Assembly: GCA_021847625.1 (NCBI GenBank)
Contig: JAJZQK010000004.1
Span: 1-20,602, forward strand
Source: Chloroflexota bacterium
Lineage (GTDB): Bacteria > Chloroflexota > FW602-bin22 > JAMCYS01
DNA length: 20,602 bases
Direction of reading: 5' to 3'
Position numbers and translations under genes: made by a program. Shown here piece by piece: positions 9,001 through 14,497 of the stretch (position 1 is its first letter; each line of letters begins with the position of its first letter). The notes beneath the pieces were generated by a model. The model was given only the letters and a program-made list of their open reading frames with translations. It searched no databases and was not told the origin of the DNA.

Positions 9001-9236
9001 ACGAACGCCGCCTGTTTTCGATGGGGCCAGATACTCAGCGGTGGGAGAGCACGGGTCGGGCCGACGCAATCCGCTATCTAAGAAGCCTTAGCTTCGCTGA
9101 CGCCAGGGAGATTCTGCTGATGCTGAGGGATACCTTCCCGGAGCCGCAGGCGAGGGTCGAGGCGCTTTGGCAAGAGCAGATTGAAGAAATGAGCAGCGAC
9201 GAGCAGGCACGCGCGCCCCTGCCGCCACAGTATTAG
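6054..9236 (+). CDS. TPR-DUF4157 eCIS-associated protein, putative effector/cargo
   Basis: A 1060-residue protein from a GTG, close behind the ATPase gene. In order: a disordered start; the motif LLGLQATAGNAAVARLL (71-87), of a kind common in DUF4157 proteins; three TPR-like modules of about 90 residues (116-207, 253-340, 425-510) joined by Pro/Thr/Glu/Gly linkers; four Gln/Glu-rich repeats (517-590); a DUF4157 'eCIS core' domain (about 610-700) with HExxH at H659-H663 and a downstream EAD near 691-693 that may supply the third zinc ligand; an uncharacterised domain (about 755-850); one hydrophobic segment (931-953); and a 100-residue C-terminal region. DUF4157 marks many eCIS effectors, so cargo is the best reading; the C-terminal regions match no toxin family I recognise. 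No signal peptide is seen. Confidence 0.85.
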   Translation: MAEATRRIERSDEGGQRVRRNDDAGVSQVGSDEVAQTEASVPDALPLLGRRGALSGLVGGAGGSAQQADLLLGLQATAGNAAVARLLAARTTVQAEGESEEAQGNVEEGLPEEPVARASALFRRGAEGYEAGDYGRAAECFLASLQQPGIAQDPRSGIAWRNLGEARRHQGNTAGALEAFRMALGYSGLDPERRRLVEEAIAELEGGSGEPGTGEEVVEASTTRAPSGSEMTEAPATTPAEEQLPDDVEARRRALFERGVQAFNAGDFFRAEDWFEALLEVPGTTDVPQAGVFWRNLGVCRFQQSDSEGAAAAYRRALGYPELPPDQRAQIERALTEIEGDGATGGEATGQQSAPGEEAGPPATETSGPEAAVDTSSKGSVDVKGGVGGTAREVGVATTGPPRGEAIERPPSDPEQAEAWEREQDDRAASLYRAGNYEGAARVLENLLRQAPRGAEPERRGPRLYNLGTCYWRMGNLAAARARYEQFLDIPGMPEERRTRVEERLREMESGTAQGSLQRQEYPEEEEEIQTQLAARALQRQETPEEEEEIQAKVARLSLQRQEEEEDELVQAKGELLRQEEEEEEVQTAAANRKGRLGAGPGTKGSTPSTAGVRIHADAEADSLAREYNAVAFTSGSDIYFREGAYQPETAEGRQLLGHELAHIAQQAEGRTAGLEGLEGDPSLRESLEAEADEAGAAAAGGPARPRSPGREDDDETGQATAGVLQRASAEVPVVVHAGDGTVQRNPDLRLGRASQTLRVPWGTYEQFDGSVQRLAVREMDVPPEWLLTLRGLADWNLRQVYDELDARDPRRPDGRIVRIIAEFNATGSAGQSYLRFAAHSRGMDIDIGGEATVEAGEAPAEERSGGEARREGVAPVAPGVASDIGAAGSAGGPSGSRVVEAASSADLVRAGLESIGAVAEAAEVGGAAMPTVSAGISGVGCITFIILGLYATGRANQYGERVAYCRGYTLAVVDLSEGHNPNERRLFSMGPDTQRWESTGRADAIRYLRSLSFADAREILLMLRDTFPEPQARVEALWQEQIEEMSSDEQARAPLPPQY
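6399..7583 (+). repeat. Three diverged TPR-like modules within the DUF4157 protein
   Basis: Modules at 6399-6674, 6810-7073 and 7326-7583 encode about 90 residues each with the shared plan: ALF.RG...AGD...A...F..LL, then RNLG or YNLG, then A..AYR.ALGY or A.ARYEQFL, then a closing E-rich helix. The first two are most alike (both have WRNLG and a RRALGY/RMALGY helix). This looks like internal duplication of one TPR unit. Confidence 0.75.
7602..7823 (+). repeat. Four LQRQE-E(n)-IQ repeats in the DUF4157 protein
   Basis: The encoded repeats are LQRQEYPEEEEEIQ, LQRQETPEEEEEIQ, LQRQEEEEDELVQ and LRQEEEEEEVQ, spaced about 18-23 residues apart and separated by short Ala/Lys/Leu stretches. The segment is strongly acidic and probably an extended or helical stalk just ahead of the HExxH domain. 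Confidence 0.85.
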
Positions 9237-9242
9237 CCGGGG

Positions 9243-9422
9243 ATGAAGAGCTATTGCGGGAAACGTCGGCGGCGAGAACGAGGAGGAGCTGCGCCAAATG
9301 CCCGGATCGTAACGAAGAGCGCTCCTGGGCAAGCCGGTGGGCCCTCTGCCGTGCAAGTGAGGCGAGTAATCAGGCCCAATGGCGAGGCACAGGTGGTCAT
9401 TGCCGGCCCAAGCCCACGCTGA
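9243..9422 (+). CDS. Possible 59-residue small ORF
   Basis: An ATG lies 6 bases after the stop of the DUF4157 gene and opens 59 codons ending at TGA. The product is basic at the start (MKSYCGKRRRRERGG) and ends VRRVIRPNGEAQVVIAGPSPR, the latter reading like real protein. Only a weak CCGGGG precedes the ATG, so translation would rely on coupling to the upstream gene. I recognise no family. It could equally be a chance frame. Confidence 0.25.
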   Translation: MKSYCGKRRRRERGGAAPNARIVTKSAPGQAGGPSAVQVRRVIRPNGEAQVVIAGPSPR

Positions 9423-9489
9423 GACGGGCTGCCCGGTCGGTACGCATCAAGAGTTTCCCGAGAATTAACCGGTGGAGCACGCGTACAGG

Positions 9490-9518
9490 TTGACATACCG
9501 CTAGGCCGGTGTTAACAT
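9490..9518 (+). promoter_or_regulatory. Sigma70-type promoter P2 for the DUF4255-sheath operon
   Basis: TTGACA (9490-9495), 17-base spacer, TAACAT (9513-9518); transcription should start near 9525. The GGTTGACATA context is identical to that of promoter P1 at 3512-3521, suggesting that both halves of the cluster are started by the same type of holoenzyme. The next firm gene begins only at 10083. Confidence 0.6.
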
Positions 9519-9968
9519 GGCCAAGCAGTTCGGGCTTGCCTGCCTCCGTATCTGGAACGGGACGGTATGTGCAGGTGGCCGAGTGGCCTTCAGGGACGTG
9601 CTGCGGGTATCGACGATTCTGGCGGCGAACATCTGTTGCCTGGGTTGCTCGTTCCCGCCCGCGGTGTTGGGTGCGTAGCGTTCGGGGCTGGAGAGGCTTA
9701 AGCGGGATGAGAAGGGCATCTAAGACCAGCGATCCCACGTATTTCCCCATGCTCACAGTTCATCCATCTAGTATCCTTCACTTCGCGCCCATGTCAGTCC
9801 ACCTGTTGGACGCCGGCCAGGATTGATGGCTGCCGAGCCTATTCGACCTCCCGAGCGGCGACGCATCGGGCTACGAATGCAATCTCCGCCCGTGATGGCC
9901 AGACGGCGGCACGGCGCAGCAGTTCCCTCGGGGTGTCGGGCGGCAACGCGGACATTCGCCAGTCGGAT

Positions 9969-9991
9969 GCCCTCGCGGATTCCTCGAGGGC
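9969..9991. repeat. Hairpin in the long leader before the DUF4255 gene
   Basis: GCCCTCG, a 9-base loop, CGAGGGC: a perfect 7-bp stem. It is not followed by a T-run, so it is not a standard terminator. It lies about 90 bases upstream of the DUF4255 start and could be part of a structured leader. Confidence 0.4.
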
Positions 9992-10054
9992 GGGTAGGCA
10001 CCGGCGGTACCGTCCGCGGCCGCCAGCGGGGGCTTGATTAGCGGCCCGGAAACC

Positions 10055-10069
10055 CACCGCTCGGCGGTG
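10055..10069 (+). repeat. Small hairpin just ahead of the DUF4255 start
   Basis: CACCGC-TCG-GCGGTG forms a 6-bp stem ending 13 bases before the GTG at 10083. The only ribosome-site-like sequence (GGGGAT) follows immediately. It could modulate translation start, but it may be chance in GC-rich DNA. Confidence 0.3.
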
Positions 10070-10082
10070 CGGGGATAGGCAA

Positions 10083-10673
10083 GTGATTAGCGCGCTCGAC
10101 GAATCGATAAGACATCTGCTCATCAAGCACGCGGGCCTGAGCCCGACCGAGGTCGACATCGTCTTCGAGGTGCCGGACCGCGAATGGTCGGCCGGCATAG
10201 TCAAGCCGACCGTCAACTGCTACCTGTTCGATCTGCACGAGAACACGGAGTTCCGGGAGACGGATTGGGATGTCGAGCGGCAGGCGAACGGCACGTCGAT
10301 CAAGCGACAGGCGCCGGTTCGCATCGACATAGCCTATATGATCACGGTCTGGAGCCGGGCGGTGGAGGACGAGCACTACCTGCTCTGGCGGGTGCTGGCG
10401 GCGCTGATGCGCCACCGGGTGTTGCCGGCGGACGTGCTGCAGGGGGACCTGGCAGGCCATCCTTTTCCGATTCGCGCCTGGACGGCCCAGAAGGACGGCG
10501 TGCTGGCCAATCCAGCCGACGTCTGGACGGCCTTGGAGAACCAGCTGAAACCGTATATCGGCTATACGGTAACGCTGGCGCTGGATCTGGAGATGATCGC
10601 CCGCTTGCCCACTGTATCGCTGCCGCCGAGGGTAGCCGTCGAGGACGTCCCAAGATCTGGTTCGACTCAGTGA
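10083..10673 (+). CDS. eCIS tube terminator/cap protein, DUF4255 (Afp16/Pvc16-like)
   Basis: A 196-residue protein from a GTG start. The pattern ALDESIRHLL (4-13) at the start, VNCYLFDLHEN in the first third and the central DIAYMITVWS match DUF4255 proteins, the family of Afp16/Pvc16. In those systems this protein caps the membrane-distal end of the tube and sheath and helps set length. Its size is close to the usual ~200-300 residues. It precedes the sheath gene by 120 bases, an order often seen in non-proteobacterial eCIS clusters. The ribosome site (GGGGAT) is weak and a hairpin sits just upstream. A second open frame across the same DNA has no family resemblance and is a shadow. Confidence 0.88.
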   Translation: MISALDESIRHLLIKHAGLSPTEVDIVFEVPDREWSAGIVKPTVNCYLFDLHENTEFRETDWDVERQANGTSIKRQAPVRIDIAYMITVWSRAVEDEHYLLWRVLAALMRHRVLPADVLQGDLAGHPFPIRAWTAQKDGVLANPADVWTALENQLKPYIGYTVTLALDLEMIARLPTVSLPPRVAVEDVPRSGSTQ

Positions 10674-10732
10674 GCGCATAGCCGGAAACATCGTTCTTTG
10701 GCGCCGAGCGGGCAAAGGAGGGGACAGCGGGG

Positions 10733-10774
10733 ATGCCTTCGCTGGGCAGTGCTGTTGCGTTGGCCTTAGGTTGA
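10733..10774 (+). CDS. Possible 13-residue leader ORF ahead of the sheath gene
   Basis: A near-perfect ribosome site (AAAGGAGGGG, 10714-10723) stands 9 bases before an ATG that opens 13 codons (MPSLGSAVALALG) and a TGA, ending 19 bases before the sheath ATG, which has its own AAGGAGG. It may be a translated leader that boosts or tunes sheath translation by coupling. The site strength is plain to see; function is a guess. Confidence 0.3.
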   Translation: MPSLGSAVALALG

Positions 10775-10793
10775 GAGGTTAAGGAGGCTTGCT

Positions 10794-12341
10794 ATGCCGG
10801 AGTACCTATCGCCGGGCGTGTATGTCCTCGAGGTAGACAAGGGTCCCAAGCCCATCGAGGGCGTTGGCACGGCGGTCGCCGCCTTCGCCGGTTTCGCGAA
10901 GAGTGGCGATTACAACAAACCTACCCTCGTTACAAACTGGTCGCAGTTCGTCGAAGCGTTCGGCGACTTCGTCCCAGGGTCTTACCTGGCGCACTCCGTT
11001 TACGGCTACTTCCAGAACGGTGGTGGCCGTTGCTTTGTCACACGGCTGCGCGACGGCAGCGATGGAGCAGCCTTGCCGAAGGAGAAGAGCGCGGCCGCGG
11101 CTAGCCTCCCGGGAAGAGGTGCGGGTAAAGTGCCGGTGCTTGGGATCGTAGCCCGCGCCCCGGCGGCCGAGATGACGGTGGAGGTAGCACCACCCATCGA
11201 GGGGGGCGGCGAGGAACAGTTTACACTGATCGTCCGCTCTGGCTCCGACCAGGAGAAATTCTCCAACGTCGCAATGGGGCGAGGCAAGGGCGTGCGCAAT
11301 GTGGCCGAAGTGGTGAACAAGGAGTCCACCCTCGTCAGGGTGGAATTGAAGGAGGGCATGCTCGAAGCGCCGGCCATCGGCACCTATCCCCTGGTCGTCG
11401 CTCCCGAGACGTCGGTGGTCACGGTAGAGAAGACCACGCCTGCCACCTTCGTGGGCGATCCGGCCGAGCGCTCTGGCATTGAGGGATTCCAGGTGGCCGA
11501 AGAGGTCACTATGGTTTGTGTTCCCGACCTCATGGCCGCTTACGAGCGTGGGGCGATCGGTATGGACGGACTCATCGCGGTGCAGAAGGCGATGATAGCC
11601 CACTGCGAGCTGATGAAGGACCGTGTGGCCATCCTCGACAGCCCACCTGGCCTCACCCCGCAGCAGATGCTGGAATGGCGCATGAACGTTGCCGGCCACG
11701 ACTCTGACCGCGGCTACGCTGCCCTCTACTACCCCTGGCTGGTGGTGGGCAACCCTGTCGCCGGGGGAGCGGGGACGCTAGTGCCCCCATCTGGCTACAT
11801 CGCGGGCATCTGGGCCCGCAGCGACGGTGAGCGTGGCGTGCACAAGGCACCCGCCAATGAGGTCGTGCGGGGCACGATTGCCCTTGAAATGCAGATCACC
11901 AAGGGCGAGCAGGATATGCTCAACCCCAAGGGCGTGAACTGCATCCGGGCCTTTCCCGGCCGGGGCATCCGCGTCTGGGGCGCGCGGACGATCTCCAGCA
12001 ACCCCTCCTGGCGCTATCTCAACATCCGAAGGTTGTTCAATTTCGTCGAGGAGTCGATCAGGGAGGGGACCCAGTGGGTCGTCTTCGAGCCCAACGATCG
12101 CGACCTGTGGGAGCGGGTCAAGCGCGACGTCGGGGCCTTCCTCACGCGTGTGTGGCTCGACGGAGCGCTCTTCGGCTCGACGCCGGATGAGGCCTTTTAC
12201 GTCAAGTGCGACGACGAAACTAACCCGCCCGCGGTGCGCGACGCTGGCCAGCTAGTGGTCGAGGTAGGCATTGCCCCAGTGAAGCCGGCCGAGTTCGTGA
12301 TCTTCAAGATCAGCCAGTACTCGGCGGAGACACCGGCCTAG
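10794..12341 (+). CDS. eCIS contractile sheath protein (Afp2-4/Pvc2-4-like)
   Basis: A 515-residue phage-tail sheath subtilisin-fold family protein. The N-terminus MPEYLSPGVYVLEVDKG followed by GVGTAVAAFAGFAKSG is the classic sheath start, and the C-terminal region contains the family core RYLNIRRLFNFVEESI, then WVVFEPND and WLDGALFGSTPDEAFYVKCD, ending with VEVGIAPVKPAEFVIF. Between them lies a variable, externally placed insertion region (about 85-245). Subunits form the outer cylinder that contracts to drive the tube. It starts at an ATG behind AAGGAGG with ideal spacing, the strongest site in the cluster, as fits a high-copy part. Only one sheath gene is present in this window, against three in Afp/PVC. 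Confidence 0.96.
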   Translation: MPEYLSPGVYVLEVDKGPKPIEGVGTAVAAFAGFAKSGDYNKPTLVTNWSQFVEAFGDFVPGSYLAHSVYGYFQNGGGRCFVTRLRDGSDGAALPKEKSAAAASLPGRGAGKVPVLGIVARAPAAEMTVEVAPPIEGGGEEQFTLIVRSGSDQEKFSNVAMGRGKGVRNVAEVVNKESTLVRVELKEGMLEAPAIGTYPLVVAPETSVVTVEKTTPATFVGDPAERSGIEGFQVAEEVTMVCVPDLMAAYERGAIGMDGLIAVQKAMIAHCELMKDRVAILDSPPGLTPQQMLEWRMNVAGHDSDRGYAALYYPWLVVGNPVAGGAGTLVPPSGYIAGIWARSDGERGVHKAPANEVVRGTIALEMQITKGEQDMLNPKGVNCIRAFPGRGIRVWGARTISSNPSWRYLNIRRLFNFVEESIREGTQWVVFEPNDRDLWERVKRDVGAFLTRVWLDGALFGSTPDEAFYVKCDDETNPPAVRDAGQLVVEVGIAPVKPAEFVIFKISQYSAETPA

Positions 12342-12400
12342 CGCCCACCCGTGGTGCGGATAATGGCCCATAGGTTAGACGGCAGAAGGAGGCAGAGGAA

Positions 12401-12838
12401 ATGCCGATGAAGGACCCGCTAGTCTCATTTCATTTCTTCGTCGAGGCAGGCGATGTGCAGGGTGCGTTCCGCGACTGCGCCGGCCTGGGGTCGGAGAGCG
12501 ATATCGTGGAGTACAAGGCCTCAGACAAGGACGGCAACAGCGTGACTCGCAAGGTGCCCGGCCGCGTGAAATGGGAGAACATCGTCCTCAAGCGCGGCAT
12601 CACCGATGATATGGCGATCTGGAAGTGGCGCAAGACGATCGAGGAGGGCAAGGTCGAAAGCAACCGGCGCAACGGCTCCATAGTCCTCTATAACCAGGAG
12701 AACACGGAGGTGGCGCGCTGGAACTTCAAAGACGCTTGGCCCTCCAAGGTGACCGGGCCGCAGCTAAACGCCCAGAGCAACGAGATCGCCATCGAGGAGT
12801 TGACTCTCGTTCACGAGGGCATCACACGCGATCACTAG
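12401..12838 (+). CDS. eCIS inner tube protein 1 (Afp1/Pvc1-like, gp19/Hcp fold)
   Basis: A 145-residue phage tail tube protein with the usual length. Family features are the start DPLVSFHFFVEAGDVQGAFRDCAGLGSE, the KWENIVLKRGIT strand, the IWKWRK helix, and a C-terminal AIEELTLVHEGI strand. It stacks as hexameric rings inside the sheath to form the channel carrying cargo. It begins at an ATG behind AAGGAGG and follows the sheath by 59 bases, so the two are surely co-transcribed. Tube protein 2 at 14033 is its paralogue, sharing the LK.GIT..., ARW/GRW and EELTLVHEG/EALELAHEG patterns. It probably forms most of the tube. Confidence 0.95.
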   Translation: MPMKDPLVSFHFFVEAGDVQGAFRDCAGLGSESDIVEYKASDKDGNSVTRKVPGRVKWENIVLKRGITDDMAIWKWRKTIEEGKVESNRRNGSIVLYNQENTEVARWNFKDAWPSKVTGPQLNAQSNEIAIEELTLVHEGITRDH

Positions 12839-12856
12839 CCCTCTACCAGGTGAGCC

Positions 12857-13237
12857 ATGGCTAGTAGTTTGAAGCCACTGCAAACGGAGTTCGAGTTCAC
12901 CCTGCCATGCGGCTACGTTGACGGCGAAGGGAACTTGCATAAGCAAGGAATAATGCGCCTTGCCACGGCGATGGACGAGATTGCGCCGCTCAAGGATCTG
13001 CGCGTCAAGTCCAATCAGGCGTATTTCGTCGTCGTTCTCCTCTCGCGGGTCATCAGCCGGTTGGGGTCGCTGCCAGAGGTCAACACAAAGGTGATCGAGA
13101 ACATGTTCTCGGCCGACCTGGCGTTTCTCCAGGACCTCTACCGGCGGATAAACGAGAGCGGTCACAACCGTATGGCGGTGACCTGCCCCAGCTGTAGTCA
13201 CTCCTTCGAGGTGGAGGTAGAGTTCTCGGGGGAATAG
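12857..13237 (+). CDS. Phage tail-assembly-chaperone-like protein
   Basis: A 126-residue protein from an ATG 18 bases after tube protein 1. It starts with TEFEFTLPCGYVDGEG, continues with an alpha-helical middle (IMRLATAMDEIAPLKDL, YFVVVLLSRVISRLG) and ends with a CPSC pair and beta-like HSFEVEVEFSGE. The length, position after the tube gene and general make-up resemble tail-assembly chaperones of contractile phages (for example Mu gp41-type or gpE-type), which is the basis for the call. It is found beside DUF6760 genes in other eCIS loci as I recall them. Its stop (TAG) overlaps by one base the GTG of the next gene. Only two cysteines occur in the CPSC pair, so a complete zinc site would need more ligands. 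Confidence 0.7.
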   Translation: MASSLKPLQTEFEFTLPCGYVDGEGNLHKQGIMRLATAMDEIAPLKDLRVKSNQAYFVVVLLSRVISRLGSLPEVNTKVIENMFSADLAFLQDLYRRINESGHNRMAVTCPSCSHSFEVEVEFSGE

Positions 13238-13404
13238 TGGGCTACCCTCTCGAGCGTCTGTACGAGGAGGTAGCCTACATCGCCTACTACTTCCACTGGC
13301 CGCTGGAACAGGTGCTCGACCTCGAGCACGAGGAGCGGCAACGGTGGGTGCAGCAGGTTGCAGACATCAATCGCAGATTGAGAGAGGAGCTGAGCGCCGA
13401 ATGA
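13237..13404 (+). CDS. DUF6760-like small eCIS protein
   Basis: A 55-residue protein missed by length cut-offs. GTG at 13237 overlaps the upstream stop by one base. The product reads GYPLERLYEEVAYIAYYFHW at residues 2-21, then LEQVLDLEHEERQRWVQQV, closely matching DUF6760 proteins that sit at the same place in many eCIS loci (compact, helical, with a conserved YPLERLYEEVAFIAYHFHW start). The role is unknown; by position it may be a second part of a tail-assembly chaperone. Its own ribosome site is poor, so translation is probably coupled to, or fused by frameshift with, the preceding gene. Confidence 0.8.
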   Translation: MGYPLERLYEEVAYIAYYFHWPLEQVLDLEHEERQRWVQQVADINRRLREELSAE

Positions 13405-13425
13405 CCGCGCCCGCGGAGGTACCTG

Positions 13426-14004
13426 GTGACTGACGAGGCAAGGCCCGAGGCGGCGAGCCTGACGCACCGCGCCCGCAGGCTCGAGTCGTTCGCCGCCCTC
13501 CTGGCCAGAGGTCGACGGCTGTATCCGGCCGAGCGCTCCTGGCTCGAACCGCTGCTGGGCCGCGACCTGGGCGACCTCGTGGTCCACACGGACGAGCAGT
13601 CCGCTCGCCTGGCCGGCCGATTGCAGGCCAGCGCCTTCGCCGCTGGACGGCGCGTATTCGCCCCACCCGGGATTGGCGAGGGAGTACTGGCACACGAGGC
13701 GGCGCACGTTGTGCAGCAGACGGCGCCAGCCGCAGCGGCCGAGCTGCCCCTCGCCTTGCCGGAGGCAGGTCGAACCGGGGGAGCCGCGGGTCGCCGTCCG
13801 GTCGTTCAGGCCTCCGCGGCGGAACCGGGTGGGACCGAGGGGCAGGAAGCTGCGGCCAGGAGCGCGGCCGAGGCGGCGGTGGATCGGCCCCGGACGCGCA
13901 CCGCGACGCCAATCGACGTCGATGATCTTGCCGACCGCGTCTACGTGCTGCTCCAGGAGGAGGCGCTGACGGAGCGGGAGCGTCTGGCGTTGCCGCCGTG
14001 GTGA
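13426..14004 (+). CDS. Short DUF4157 (eCIS core domain) protein
   Basis: A 192-residue protein from a GTG behind GGAGGT. Residues about 40-100 are a textbook DUF4157 unit: LEPLLGRDLGDLVVHTDEQSA, ASAFAAGRRVFAPP, and LAHEAAHVVQQT with HExxH at H90-H94. Unlike the large DUF4157 protein, no convincing EAD-type third-ligand segment follows, so catalysis is doubtful. Residues 105-160 are Ala/Gly/Pro-rich and probably disordered. The last 30 residues, IDVDDLADRVYVLLQEEALT plus ERERL, form a helix that recurs at the end of the 769-residue protein. It lies between the DUF6760 gene and tube protein 2, so it is probably a structural or docking component rather than an ordinary effector. Confidence 0.82.
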   Translation: MTDEARPEAASLTHRARRLESFAALLARGRRLYPAERSWLEPLLGRDLGDLVVHTDEQSARLAGRLQASAFAAGRRVFAPPGIGEGVLAHEAAHVVQQTAPAAAAELPLALPEAGRTGGAAGRRPVVQASAAEPGGTEGQEAAARSAAEAAVDRPRTRTATPIDVDDLADRVYVLLQEEALTERERLALPPW

Positions 14005-14032
14005 CCGTGATCGAGGAAGGGGGTGCCAGCAC

Positions 14033-14470
14033 TTGCCGTTGGGAAAGATAAGGGAACCGTTGGTCTCCCAGCGTTTCCACGTCGAGATCCAGGGTATCCA
14101 GCAGGCCGTATTCACCGAGTGCTCTGGTCTCCAGGTGGAAAGCGAGGTGCTACGCGTGCAAGAGGGAGGCCGGAACAATTTCGTGCACGTGCTCCCGGGC
14201 CCGCTCAAGGTGGCCAACGTCACGCTCAAATGGGGCATAACCGATTCCCGGGAGATATGGGACTGGTTCAAGGACCTGGTCAACGGCCGCATAGAGCGCA
14301 AGAACGTCCACATAGTTGTCTACGACGCCACGGGTACCGAGAAGGGACGCTGGACCCTTCGCAACGCCTACCCGGTCAAGTGGGTGGGGCCCAACTTCCG
14401 CGCGGACGAAAACGCCGTCGGCATCGAGGCCCTCGAGCTTGCGCACGAGGGCCTAGTCGGACTGGACTGA
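14033..14470 (+). CDS. eCIS inner tube protein 2 (Afp5/Pvc5-like, gp19/Hcp fold)
   Basis: A 145-residue tube-family protein from a TTG at 14033, behind a GGAAGGGGG site. It shares the family plan: QRFHVEIQGIQQAVFTECSG, VTLKWGITDSREIWDWFKDL, GRWTLRNAYPVKWVGPNF and EALELAHEGL. In Afp/PVC the second tube paralogue forms the initiating ring at the baseplate, and by position between the DUF4157 gene and the LysM/spike genes this one should do the same. It is clearly diverged from tube protein 1. The choice of TTG rests on the ribosome site and the alignment of the N-terminus; no ATG is available nearby. Confidence 0.93.
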   Translation: MPLGKIREPLVSQRFHVEIQGIQQAVFTECSGLQVESEVLRVQEGGRNNFVHVLPGPLKVANVTLKWGITDSREIWDWFKDLVNGRIERKNVHIVVYDATGTEKGRWTLRNAYPVKWVGPNFRADENAVGIEALELAHEGLVGLD

Positions 14471-14497
14471 CCAGAAGGCTCTGGGAGTAGAGAAGCA

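Larger units (their letters stand above)
9237..10082. other. Gene-poor 850-base region between two eCIS operons
   Basis: No long frame on either strand resembles a known family. It holds a possible 59-residue ORF at its left end (9243-9422), promoter P2 (9490-9518), a hairpin (9969-9991), a weak minus-strand frame (9839-9955) and a small hairpin (10055-10069) just ahead of the DUF4255 start. From P2 to the GTG at 10083 would be an unusually long leader of about 560 bases. No T-tracted terminator or tRNA fold was seen. A decayed gene or a structured leader RNA are both possible. Confidence 0.6.

Noticed and set aside
9517..9678. 53-residue frame beginning ATGGCCAAGCAG
   Set aside because: Its ATG lies inside the -10 box of promoter P2, so it would not be on that transcript, and no ribosome site precedes it.
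9397..9756. 119-residue minus-strand frame in the gene-poor region
   Set aside because: No family likeness, no good ribosome site, and composition typical of chance frames in GC-rich DNA.
10806..11699. 297-residue minus-strand open frame across the sheath gene
   Set aside because: It is a shadow of a sheath gene with unmistakable family motifs and shows no family likeness itself.
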